Shown here one piece after another: positions 1-10,747 of a DNA stretch of 64,000 nucleotides. Position 1 is the first letter of the stretch; every line of letters begins with the position of its first letter. The stretch is from Rhynchonema sp. JSB1_4 (lineage: Eukaryota; Nematoda; Chromadorea; Monhysterida; Xyalidae). Under the pieces are notes generated by a model. It made no database searches and had not been told where the DNA came from. It saw only the letters and a program-made list of their open reading frames with translations. The stretch is from assembly GCA_030248065.1 (NCBI GenBank), contig JASAMV010006591.1:41598-105597 (forward strand). The letters run 5' to 3'. Both the position numbers and the translations under genes were made by a program.

Positions 1-1019
1 GCCCTTTGAGCCGAAGAAATGCACTCGTACATGGCAGACATTAGAATAGGCCATATTAGCAAGCAAACATGCACGGAGAAAGACGCTGTGCAGTGTGTGG
101 TGGTGATCAATCAAATCATAACCCAGAAACAGATCTTTTTCGTTTTACGCATCTCGTTTAGCCTTAAATAACGTAATTTTTATAGAGGTTTGTATAAGTA
201 TATATTTGTATATGTACAATATGTGCAGTCAGCAAAAAGTACCAGCGCCCTGTGTGTTTCCTGGTTTTTGCAATTGCTATGTGGTCAAGCGAGCATGTGT
301 TTCTTGCCTCTCGTTTTTGCATGCAGGTGTAAAGCGACTTATCACATTCGTATGTGAAATACAGTTGTTGCCCTGTAAAAACCGTTCTGACGGCAACTGT
401 TGTTTGTTGTGCCATATAAAACAGTGAACGCAAAACGCACCAAGAGCAATTACCCGCTTTTCCGTAATTTTGTCTGTGTGGTGGTGCTACACTTTTTTTC
501 ATTAAGCAGCCCGCTTCACAGCGCAGTACACGTGCAAACGCGGTTGCGGTGCGCGGTTTGCGGGTCAATTCGAAACATTTATTTGGCTGTAAACACATAA
601 AAATGAACCAATCAGGGCTGAGCTGTGGCTTGTAGGACGTTGATTGGTTCGTTATTGTGTGTTTCGGACCAAAGAAATGTTTCAAAGTGACCCGCAAACC
701 GCAAACCGCAAGTGCGGCTATGCAAACGCGGCGCGGTTCTTGGACATTTTTTTGAATTGACATTGAATTTTTTCTGACCCGCGCACCGCAACCGCCCCAG
801 CCAGACGAGCAAAATCAAAACAGCTGCTCAGCACAATATTATATATAAGAGGTGTCGTTGCTCGTTGATTAAACACTGTGTCAATGAGCGTTACTACAAC
901 AGCACCCGAAGTTTAAATTACTATATTTTATGGCCTTCATAAACTACTCGGTGCATGCTTATTTTCAGCCTTGCGTATCGTATCACTACAACTAACGAGG
1001 CAACGAAGTCACTTTTACA
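1..1019. other. Upstream intergenic region of first MAM gene
   Basis: No coding exon could be supported here; open frames are short and lack splice context. The stretch holds a foldback repeat (534-722, listed separately). A polypyrimidine-AG at 961-968 (ATTTTCAG) lies about 50 bases before the ATG of the next gene and is a plausible trans-splice acceptor. Confidence 0.6.
534..722. repeat. Foldback (inverted) repeat
   Basis: The arm at about 534-614 is the imperfect reverse complement of the arm at about 641-722. Shared blocks include TGACCCGCAAACCGC, AAATGTTTC and TGATTGGTTC. The loop is about 26 bases. It resembles a non-autonomous foldback element; no clear target-site duplication was seen. 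Confidence 0.65.
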
Positions 1020-4000
1020 ATGAAACTAATCGTCCAATCAGCTTTATTACTACTGTGTGGCATTTATGTTACCAAAGGTTTGTTGTGTGAGGCCATTAAC
1101 TGTTTTTATCCTTATGGACACTAGCATGAGTTGAAATTGTTGAACCGTAGCTGTCGGAGCCGAACAAAATAAAACTCCAACCGTTCGGATGGCAAGGTGA
1201 CAGGACAGGTTCGAGACCCACAGTGTTGTCCCACATTTTCGCTGCATTCCTCACGGATGCGACAACATCAACGGCATAATCTTTATGTTCATTCTTGTTA
1301 TAATGAAGCACCTCAAACCATCCCTATGATTGACAGCATGTCATCGCGGTCGCGAGACAATCGACATCCCCGAGGAAACAGCGTACACGTATCCACCGGT
1401 CGCGGTCACTCCGAGTCCCGATTACGAGGCGGACGGCGCTGGAGACGAACCAGCTGGAACCGGCAACCCAATTGAGGGTGAGAGTCGAGCGGACATTGCT
1501 TTTGAAAGTCTTCAAAATCACAGAACACAATCGTATTTTCAGACAAACTCGGCTTGACCGTCGACGATTTCGGCCTATATGACGAATATGGTTAGGGGCT
1601 TGTTCATGCATTCGTTCAATCAATTCAGATACTGTACGTGGAAATCAGTACTCGCCACCCTCCCCGGCGCAATTTCTGACCCCAATCTAGGATGTTCTTG
1701 GCTTTTTGGTCATTTTTATCCTCGTTCATGGCTGCATGACGCACAGGGTTAGGGGTATTTCAAAAAAAACAGTGGTTAATTAAAAAAAATTTAAAAAAAT
1801 TTTTTTTGAAGAGCCAGATATTCAGTTTTTTCAAATTAAAAACGCGAGTTTTTCGGAAAAATGAAATCGCCTAATTCTTCCAAAAATGGCCTTTTTGAGG
1901 CATAAATTTTTAAAATTTTTTTTCTAAGTTGGGCCAAATTTCCCAAAATCGCGCCTGCGGCGCTTAGTTTGACCGCCAAAATGACTCATAAAGAAGTGAT
2001 GGACCTCACTTTTTTTAAATGATAAGTCAGTGCATGCTTCTTCGGCACCCTAGTTTTCTATATTGTAGGCCCACCAATCTGTGAAACGGTTATACAGAAC
2101 GTATGGAAATAATAGGCACCATGTGTACATACAAGTGTACGTATAGTCCGTCCACCAGCTCATGGCACTTTGTGTTGCTGCTGGCCGACTTGTTCCCTTC
2201 CTCCACGTTCTAATGAAAGAGAAATTGAGTTTCCGAAAAAAAAACATTTTTGCTCCTAATTCCTTTTTTTATGAAATCGACGTGTTTTATAGATTTTAAT
2301 TTAATTTAATTTTAAATTTGATCGAATTCAATCGTTTTCGACACATTTTATCATTTTTTTAGTTTTTTTGCAAAATCGGTCACACTCAATTTCTCTTTCA
2401 TTAGAACGTGGAGGAAGGGACCAAACCAGCCAGCAGCAACACAAAGTGCCATGAGCTGGTGGACGGACTATACATACTGGCGCAGGATCATGAAGGGAAA
2501 CTTTTCATTTCATTCAGTGTCTTGAGAGCATCATTCACAGGGGCTCTATTTGGAGAATTCAGGTACCGGAGAACGCCAAGTATGTATGTCCCCTGGGGGA
2601 TCATCTTAGGATTCACATCGAATATGAGGTTTCAATCAATTTCCCAAATATGCCCGCACTTTGTATAAGCATGTGACACATGAAATGAAATGTCTGCAGA
2701 TGCGGCGCTCTTAATCAAAACAACTAATTTGTTTCCAGTAGCTGCTTTTTGGAGGAGCATATTTGGAATTCTCCGGTACATCACTCCCTTGATCAGAACT
2801 TTACCAGCCACAATGCATAAGCGGTAATCGTTTCATATCGTCGTTGAATCATTATCATCTATGTTTGGCACGTGAAATATAGTATTCTGCGACAATCTAC
2901 GCAGTAGTCGCCACCACGTCCGCGTGATATTTATACTACCGACAAACACTGATAATAAAATAGTCGTGTCGAGTCCACGTCACGTTCAGATCCTGCCAGA
3001 ATAACCGAATCACCTTCGTACATGCGTTGATGACCCCACGTGAGGGGTGACGTGACGAAAAATTTTGAGCTTTCAAAAAATTTTGTGTAGCGCCTCCATT
3101 TCACCTGAAACGACGTTTGCGCTACTTTTTCTAATTTTAAAAAAATTTTATCAAAAAAAAATATTTTTTTTGTGTTTTTTTTAAAAACAGTGCTCTAATC
3201 AAAATTTTTTTTTCAACCCTTGACGCAAAAGTGTTAATCACTTTAAGTTTCAAAACGTTTGAACGAACCCTTCGCATAAACGATGCATAATATGCATAAC
3301 CGTGAGCCCGAGAGAAACTGATGTTTTCATTCCACCACAGAGTACAATCTCGACCGCGAGCATCGCGCCCGCGGCCCCGAGCATCTGAGGTGCAATTTCG
3401 AATCGTCCTGTTGTTGGCGAAACGAGAAACCGCCCAACGACCAATTCGAGTTCCTGATCGGCCGCAAGAAACCGAACAGCGAGAAGTTCGCCAATTTCTT
3501 CAGTCCGCTCGTTCCACCAGGTTAGCTGGCAACCATATTGTGCTTGTTCGCTATCGTGTGTTACACAGATAATGCTGAACCTCAACAAACCATATTGTTG
3601 TTGTTCGCTACTGTGCGATGTGATTTGCTGCAGACAGCAACTACATGCTGACGGCAGCGCAAAGCGAGCCGGCGGATAGGGAGGCCCGATTCGTGTCATG
3701 TGGCATTGAATGCGTTGAGGACAACGTGATCGTGCAGTTGAGGTGGGTCGCTGCCTTTTTATGGTGGTTGTGAAACATCAGAGTCACCTTATGACACCGT
3801 TGGTTTAGCGCCATAATGGGTACATTATTATATGCCAGCTCATTTACCACAGTGAGTTACTCCGTTACATCACAAGGTGTACACAGGACATAGAATTAAT
3901 TTACTCCGTTACATCAATGGTATACACTATCCAGGTATGTAGCTGATAGCGCAATTCTATGATTGAACATGCGCCTGCGTCCGTTGGCATAAGTCTTTCT

Positions 4001-6886
4001 TGTGTGCATATATGTACAGTAGGCTTGAGCTGAGCAGACAAGACAGATCCATATTATCATCAGCGACAGAAAACTACAGATGTTGGAACGCAGATACTGG
4101 AAAACACCGAAAGCGTCGTTGCGTGTGTGCCAGATGGCCGTTGAGTTGACACCGACGCCGCCGGCGGGAGCGCTGCTGAGGAAGAAACGTCACCCCGGCC
4201 ATGCGCATCTGGAGAACTGCCACGAATTGCCACAGATCGGCGCCACGAACACGCCGCACACCGTGCTCATGCCGAAAAATCAGAACTTTGCCGTTAGTGG
4301 CAAACGCGGTTTTTTATTTTGCCATTTTGCCTCGAACTTTTAGCCGTCGATCAACAGTATTGTGCTTGTCACATTTTTATAAAAAAATGAAAATAAATAA
4401 AAAAATCAACATGAAGCAGACGAGTGTATTTTCAGATTGTCATTGTCGCGAGCAGTCTGGTGGAAGAGGACGGCAGTGTTGTGATCGTTGACGACATCAA
4501 TGTGCACTACACACCGTGTCCACCACCCACAACCACCTCGACCACCACGGAGGCACCCAGCACCACGCACACGCATCAGTGAGTGTGAAGACTTGCCATT
4601 TGGTAGTCACAAAGACAGAATTGTACTGACGTCGTTTGTGCGTTTCCAAGAGTGTAGTGGATGTTTTGCGCAAGCACATTTAACCAAACTCGTTTGGGTG
4701 TTTTTGGTATCATGTGGCCATCCGGTGGTGCATTCGCACTGACGATGACCTGGTGCAGCGTCTCTAAAAACCGGTCGAAACGGACATCAAAAGAAACGCC
4801 ATATGCCCAATTCGCAATTTATTGCAAGTGCTTCAGACCTGTTACCCCCGCCGGTCCGTCGCCCGAAGAATTGGCAGCCGAACTTGCTAAAATGCAAACG
4901 ACGTCCACAACTACAGAACCCACAACCACAACCACGACCATCGATCCGGCCACCGACCCGTGCAACAAGATTGTGTGCAGAAGTTGGTGATGATGTTTTC
5001 TGCAATGGAAACCGACGTGAATGAAATGTTTCAGTAGTTGTTCCAATTCAGCATAATGTGACCACGTAACACATGACAGAAAAATGTTTGTTTTGCTGGG
5101 AGCGCGCGGCCCGCTTTAGTGTCGCCAAGCAGACAAGGAAAGAGAGAAAGATAATCCTGAAGACTAGGACAACAATTGGCCAGCGCAGAGCCCTGATTGA
5201 CTGACTATTACAGAAAGAATAGGAGCAGAACAAAAAGAATGCTGACTGGCTATTACAGAAAGAATAGGAACAGAACAAAAAGAATGCTGACTGGCTATTA
5301 CAGAAAGAATAGGAACAGAACAAAAAGAATGCGTTACACCTGAGGAGCAGCAGGTGAAGGAAGTACAACTGCACTGTGTTCTGACACCTGCTGCGCAGCA
5401 CACAGCATGTGACATTAAAAAACGTGGTCACCTGTTTCGGTAATGCGTTGTAATGGCTATTCCATTTCTGTCAACAACATTTCAGATCCGGTTGTGACGC
5501 CATGCGAGTGGATCGACTTTGCCTCGCTCTACCCAACAGCCCCGAATGCGCTCAGAGGCGCGCAACCGTGGACCGTCGTCGATGGCGGACGTTTTCACGT
5601 GTGTTCTGATGTTTCACGCTTCAGTGTTTTTGTGATGTTCCATGGTGACATCCAACACTCTTTTGCTTTGTTTCAGAATCTGGTCACCGGCGTGCGCCAA
5701 GGACGTAAGTGCCCATCATTCTGTCCAAATAACAGTGAAACATCTGCTGCCCAGAGCATACACGTTTGTGCAATAGCGGATATTTGTGAAATTCCGCAGA
5801 TAATCTGACATACCCAACTAGACGCATACAAAACGCACTTTCAAAATTACAAACAGAACAGAAATACACGATTCAGGTTTCGGCCCGAGAGATCGTTACA
5901 TCGCAACGTACCTGAAATCTCGCGAAAGTGCCGGTTTGGACAGCGGACGACTGGTGGTGGACGGGCCACGCGTGCTGCGATTCGACATGTACGAAGCCGT
6001 CGAAGGCATGCAAGTCAGGGTGAGTCGTGTGTACAGGCTCAGGCTTCTGGCACCGCTAGAATGGAGCACATTAGCCGAAAACTCGAGTTTCAGGTCTGTC
6101 TGGAAAACGTCAACAATTGCCACGACGTCACGCCAAAAGAAGCGTTGCCGCGCGATCTCAGATGGTACACGCACAGCGTGCTGATCCCGAAAAAGACGAA
6201 ACGGGTAAGGATCGTATACGAGCTGTGTTCTACTTACAGTATACTGTATGAAAAGCTTTACGTACAGAAAGCTGTAGTTTACGGACAGAAAAATCAAGTT
6301 TCCTCAAATAGTAGGTTTGTATTGTTTCCGTTTCCACTTTCCGCATTTGGTTCTGCTTTTGACCAGCGTGTCGCTGCTCGGATCTTGTTATTGTTTCATT
6401 TTGACCACCGTATTGCACATCGGATCGTTTTAGGTCCCATGATTTTGACCAGTGTAAAGGAAAAACGAATATATTTCGGTTCGATTCTCACAAACGTAAA
6501 GTTAATTTAAAATTTTAAGTTCTGTATTTGACCAGCGTAATGCTGAATCGCACATCTTTGTATTTGACTTTAAGTTCCGCTTGTGACCTGTAAAACTAGA
6601 TCAGATCAATTTTTAGGCACACCCTGATTTTGACCAGCGTAAAATCTATACAACAGCAGACGGTAGTAATTGATTCACTCAGATTCTATTTATCGTGACG
6701 AACGAGGGCGTCAACCAGGGTGCGGTCGGCATCGACAACATTTTGTGGCTGGAGCCGTTCGAGCCGAATCCGTCCGAGTTCGATCTCGCCTCGGATTCGT
6801 TGTGCGAGGCAGACGAGGACGGTGGCGCGGGACCAAAGGGTGAATATGAAGACGTCGACTTCCTCAGAGCGTGGAGGATCAATTAA
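1020..6886 (+). CDS. Secreted protein with two MAM-type domains (paralogue 1)
   Basis: The model has 13 exons: 1020-1077, 1337-1477, 1543-1590, 3341-3520, 3634-3742, 4094-4292, 4436-4578, 4837-4982, 5486-5598, 5677-5704, 5877-6019, 6094-6204, 6683-6886, giving 540 aa. Exon 1 encodes a hydrophobic signal peptide (MKLIVQSALLLLCGIYVTK). A MAM domain spans roughly aa 90-275: it opens with CNFESSCCW (the C-x-F-E...C-x-W signature) and closes with GSVVIVDDINVHY. A Thr-rich linker (about aa 276-335) and a short CNKIVC segment lead to a second MAM-like domain (about aa 342-510), which ends in GAVGIDNILWL but lacks the FE signature. The family's usual role is extracellular adhesion; the function here is not known. 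It is collinear with the gene at 15277-20732 exon by exon, which fixed most splice choices. It has one intron (5705-5876) that the paralogue lacks. Several donors begin GTT. Start choice: first ATG, signal peptide, upstream YAG acceptor. Confidence 0.85.
2144..2470 (+). mobile_element. TA-flanked MITE, copy 1 (327 bp)
   Basis: Terminal inverted repeats of about 85-90 bases begin TAGTCCGTCCACCAGCTCAT and end with its reverse complement. TA dinucleotides at 2142-2143 and 2471-2472 look like a TA target duplication. It sits in intron 3 of the first MAM gene. A second copy of identical length lies at 21902-22228 in the opposite orientation. TA duplication suggests Tc1/mariner-type mobilisation; no transposase is present. 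Confidence 0.8.
5197..5331. repeat. 45-bp minisatellite, three units
   Basis: Three head-to-tail 45-base units (starts 5197, 5242, 5287) differ at only a few positions. They lie in intron 8 of the first MAM gene. The repeated FFLFCSYSFCNSQSA reading on the minus strand is a by-product of the tandem repeat. Confidence 0.9.
6357..6641. repeat. Degenerate interspersed motif TTTTGACCAGCGTA in intron
   Basis: Five near copies of TTTTGACCAGCGTA occur at about 6357, 6399, 6443, 6526 and 6628, all in intron 12 of the first MAM gene. Spacings are irregular (42-102 bases), so this is a decayed tandem array or a set of related motifs. A further copy (GACCAGCGTAAAA) is at about 47574 in a plexin intron. 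Confidence 0.55.
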
Positions 6887-7029
6887 TGAAGATAGGAAGA
6901 GAAAAATAGCGTGTCATACCATAGTCTGCATGAATCTTCCTTATTTTTAATGGTCGTACATACATATATCTCAGTGTCTTTGATGGAGTTTACTGTTTCG
7001 TTACAGTATCGCGCCGATTGTTTCAAGCA

Positions 7030-7035
7030 AATAAA
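7030..7035 (+). terminator. Candidate poly(A) signal AATAAA
   Basis: AATAAA lies 144 bases after the stop codon of the first MAM gene on the sense strand. It is the nearest canonical hexamer found by eye; the cleavage site is not determined. Confidence 0.45.
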
Positions 7036-8518
7036 TGTCGCGACATTGGTGCACTGTACAGTGAGCTACCATGACTGCTTCTTTGAATATTATAAAATGG
7101 TGGATTCTTGCGTTTTTTCACTTTGTTTCCGCTTCATGCCAAGTACCCATATCAGGCATCTTGCTTCCTTAGTTTCCCCTATAGATTTCTTTGCAGCAAA
7201 ATTATGTTGATAGCTACATACCTTGTTTCGTGCGACTTGTTTTGGTTCATTATTCGATTCCATCATGTTTTTAACTTGCGTGAATTGGCTAACATTTACT
7301 GTGTCATTGTGTCACGCACGTGGCATGATATAAGTTTGATAAAAACTAAAAAACCAAATTCATCAAAAAAAACGCTCGACGAAAATACGCAACCACCCGA
7401 GGGGGGGGCGGGGGGAAGCCCACAGAAAATCACACGGGCGGGACGCCCCCCCCCCCCGGCCGGGCCCGGCCCACAACCCCAGGCCCCCCCCCCCCCGGGC
7501 GGGCGAGAAGGGGCGAAAAAAATTAGGGGCGAAGGGGCGAGAAATGTGTCCAATAAGTAATGCACCACGCTTAAGGATAGGCGGCGTCAAATTGTGATGC
7601 AATGGTAACGGTTGTTGCAAAACTGATGTTTCACGGCTCCCAATTACTTGTTAGTACACATTAGCGCATTTACATATGCAAAAGCGTAACAGTTCGTTAG
7701 AGGTACACATTTTTGTACGTTGGTCTGTGAACGTGACAAAATCAATTGTTGTGCATTTCGAGTTGTGAAATCTTCGTCCTTGGGGACCCATGCAGCGCAC
7801 CGTTGTATGAGTCATGTGCGCAGCAGACAGGTTTTCTTGCTGCAAACAGTTGAATTTCTTCTGTGGATTTGAACTGGACGACCAAAATGGTTCAATATTT
7901 CACACGCCTTTTACAGGATGTATTAGGGCACTGGAGCGTAATGGCTGCGCATGCCTGTTGTGTGCTGAAACCGATACTACAGTGTCATTGCTTGACGAAA
8001 CAAACGGTGGTAATGCACAAAGGTGAACAAACTGCTTTTAGGAACACTGACACCCGTTCAGTTTTTGGTCTTTATTTACCGTTTGTCTTCAATGACCCAT
8101 CTACTCGCGAAAAAATTATCGTATTCAAACTACTGATGTTGATCATTGACCTCGTCATTGCCGTTTTTGACGCGGTTTGTTCATTGCCCACGTGGCCGCG
8201 GCAGATTACATCATTTCTGATCCAATCTCGTCTCGCATTTTCATCTCGCTGCTGCTTGTTTTTAGGCTCATGCTGTTCAAGCCGTCATCGAGGGCTTCGA
8301 TGCTCTGGTTCGACTGTTGGGCGTGGTCAGACGTCTGATGCGTTGGGCCAGCACTCCTCCCCGGCCTGAATAAAGAGGTGCGATATACTGTTTGGTCATT
8401 TGTATCATTGCGTAACTTCTTGTCGGAGACCGACCGGCAACTCAAAAATGAAAGAAAGAGAATAAAAAAAATTTTTTTTTCAAATTTTGTTTCCGATGCG
8501 TTAGTGTGTACGCCGGCC

Positions 8519-8760
8519 AGAGGTCGCAATCGGGCCCGGTTTTGGCCGGCCCGGCCCGGCCCGACCCGGCCCGGCCCGAACCCCCAAACATCCGGTCCGG
8601 CCCGAATTTTTTGGCTCATACTTTAACCGAATTTTTCCCATAATTTTTGCGATTTTTTTCAGCACATTTTTTTGGTTGAAAGCAACGGTGTTGCAGGTGG
8701 TGGGGGGGGGTCCCCCTAGGTACAGTGCAGCCCGTCCGGGCCGGCCCGATTGCGACCTCT
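8519..8760. repeat. G/C-rich element with 18-bp terminal inverted repeats
   Basis: The left end reads AGAGGTCGCAATCGGGCC (8519-8536) and the right end is its exact reverse complement (8743-8760). The inside contains GGCCC-type runs. The same 18-mer recurs inverted at 9251-9268 and direct at 9318-9335, showing related, partly nested copies. Confidence 0.7.
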
Positions 8761-9125
8761 GACGCCGACATGCACGTCCAATTTTCTTTCTGGTTTTGTC
8801 TTAGGCTTACCGTAAAAACCTAAATAGAAGGGTGCTCTATTAATTCAGTGACCCAATTTGGGGGGGGGCCTTCTATTACGGGGGGCACTATTCCGGGGGG
8901 CACTGCTGTGGCTGGGGGGGGGGGGGGGGGTCCCCCCCAATGGTACCTGGGGGTCCCCCCCAGGGTACCTGGGGGGGTGGGGGGGGGGGGTCCCCCCCCC
9001 AACGGTACCCTACCCGCCCCGGCCTGGTACGCTACCCCCCTACCCGCCCCGCCCTGGTACCCTACCCGCCCCGATTTTTACCCCCAAATGCCCATTTTTC
9101 GGTCAAAAAATGCCCAAAGCCCAAA

Positions 9126-9313
9126 CATCCGGCCCGGCTCGAAATTTTGGCTCAGAATTTAACGAAAACAACGATGTTGCAGGGGGGTGGGATCCCGCTA
9201 GGTACAGTACAGCCGGTCCGGGCCGGGCCGGGCCGGGCGGAGGTCGGGCCGGCCCGATTGCGACCTCTGACGCCGACATGCGGTTTCAATTTTCTTTCTG
9301 GTTTTGTCTTAGG
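9126..9313. repeat. Diverged direct copy of 8587-8805
   Basis: Both segments run through ACATCCGG, TTTTGGCTCA, a GATGTTGCAGG/GGTGTTGCAGG block, CTAGGTACAGT, GATTGCGACCTCTGACG and TTTTCTTTCTGGTTTTGTCT in the same order. The region between them (8806-9125) begins TACCGTAAAAACCTAAATAG. That looks like a separate G-rich insertion splitting a duplicated element. Confidence 0.55.
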
Positions 9314-9534
9314 CATCAGAGGTCGCAATCGGGCCGGGCCGCGATTTTGGTCTTTTGGCTCGGGCGGGCGGGCCGGCCCCCCCGCCCCGAAGCTTCTGAA
9401 GTGACTTATTTTACTGAAAACTGAAGTGACTTATTTTACTGGAAAAGTGGGGGGTTTTTTTGTCAAAAATACTAAGATTTCTTACGGATTCAGCAAGTAC
9501 GTGATCAGTATTGGGGGCTCTATTAGGGGGGTTC

Positions 9535-9966
9535 TACCGTATTGTCGGAAATAGAACCCGGGGGGTCTATTTTTTCACTGGGGTCATTTTGGGGGGGTTC
9601 AATTTATGGGGGGGGGGTCAATTATTGGGGGGGTTATATTTTTCATTTGGCCCCCCGACGAAAAAAAATCATTATTAATAATGCCCTTAAAAATGGCTTG
9701 TTTTCGGTATTTTCTACCTTTAACAGCGTCGATTATGCTTAAAAAGCTGTGTTCTGTTCTGTACGCAAGCTTAAACAACGTTTGACACAACAACACAGTC
9801 CTACCATACCACTAATCTGTGGTACGGTGAAGGTTGGGGGTGGGGTTCTATTAATGGGGGGGTCAATTAATGGGGGGGTTCTATTTTTGATTTCGAGCCA
9901 TTTAGGGGGGCTCAATTAATGGGGGGGGTCAATTAATGGGGGGGTTCTATTTCCGACAATACGGTA
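9535..9966. repeat. MITE-like element with 24-bp perfect inverted ends
   Basis: The left end (9535-9558) starts TACCGTATTGTCGGAAATAG and its exact reverse complement ends the element (9943-9966). TTC flanks both sides and may be a 3-bp target duplication. The interior repeats GGGGGGTCAATTAAT and GGGGGTTCTATT several times, giving many G4-capable runs. Related starts (TACCGTATT, TACCGTAAAA) occur at 8811, 10070 and, inverted, near 11036. Confidence 0.65.
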
Positions 9967-10144
9967 TTCACTGACCCCTCTTTTGGGGGCTGTATTACGG
10001 GGGCCAGTTTACTTCCTGGGGGAGGGTGCACCCCCCGTAAGGTACACTAATTTCCCCAACCAAGGTACACTACCGTATTCCCTAAAATAGAGCCCCCCAA
10101 AAATAGGCCCCCCCCCAAAAAAAAATACAGCCCCCCCCAGTGTA

Positions 10145-10495
10145 GTTCCTGGTCCGGAGGGGGAGATAGCGGACCCTCCGTTTTTTTCGGAGGGGGAGAT
10201 AGTGTACCCCCGAGGGGGGGAAGGGGGGGGAAGACCCAAATTCGGGAAAAAGTCACTTTTTGGGGTAGAAAATTTGACCTATTTTTGCCCCTTTTTGGAA
10301 AAAATTCTTCATAAAAAGGGCATTTTGGCGACTTTTGAGAACATTGACCTAAAAATCACACATTTTTGGTACAAAAATGCCCATTTTAGGCCTAAAAATG
10401 CCTATTTTAGGCAAAAATTGGGGGAGATAGTGTACCCGGAGGGGGAGATAGGGGATAGTGTACCACCTGAGGGGGAGATAGCGTACCCGAGGGGG
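10145..10495. repeat. Dispersed GGAGGGGGAGATAG repeats
   Basis: About five copies of GGGGGAGATAG followed by CGGACC, TGTACC or CGTACC occur at roughly 10157, 10191, 10421, 10441 and 10473. They have no open frame and form part of the same G-rich cluster. Confidence 0.6.
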
Positions 10496-10747
10496 GGCCC
10501 CCCTCCCCCCCAGGAACTACACTGCCCCCCCCCCTAAAAGGGTTCAGTGAAAAAATAGAGCCCCCCAAAAATACAGCCCCCTAAAAGGGTTCAGTGAAAT
10601 AATAGAGCCCCCCAAAAATACAGCCCCCCCCCAACATGGAATTGTCACCGTAGGCTCCTGACCATATTTGTATTTTCAGCCACTTACAATTTGCACATTT
10701 GTGCCACGACCGCTTCAACCAATTCAATTGTTTGCCGTCTGCGCAAC

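Larger units (their letters stand above)
6887..10747. other. Intergenic, repeat-rich and G-run-rich region
   Basis: An AATAAA hexamer at 7030-7035 is a reasonable poly(A) signal for the first MAM gene. From about 7380 the DNA is dominated by G or C runs and foldback elements (listed separately). Long open frames at 8848-9424 encode only Pro/Gly-rich low-complexity sequence from these runs and are not taken as genes. Nothing recognisable as an exon was found before 10748. Confidence 0.6.

Noticed and set aside
5197..5331. Possible CRISPR array
   Set aside because: The 45-bp units are continuous tandem copies with no unique spacers, in an animal intron.
5048..5431. Repetitive minus-strand frame with FFLFCSYSFCNSQSA units
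   Set aside because: It is the translation of the 45-bp minisatellite inside an intron of the plus-strand MAM gene.
8848..9424. Overlapping Pro/Gly-rich open frames of up to 188 codons
   Set aside because: They are readings through G and C runs in repeats, open in several frames at once, with no splice context.
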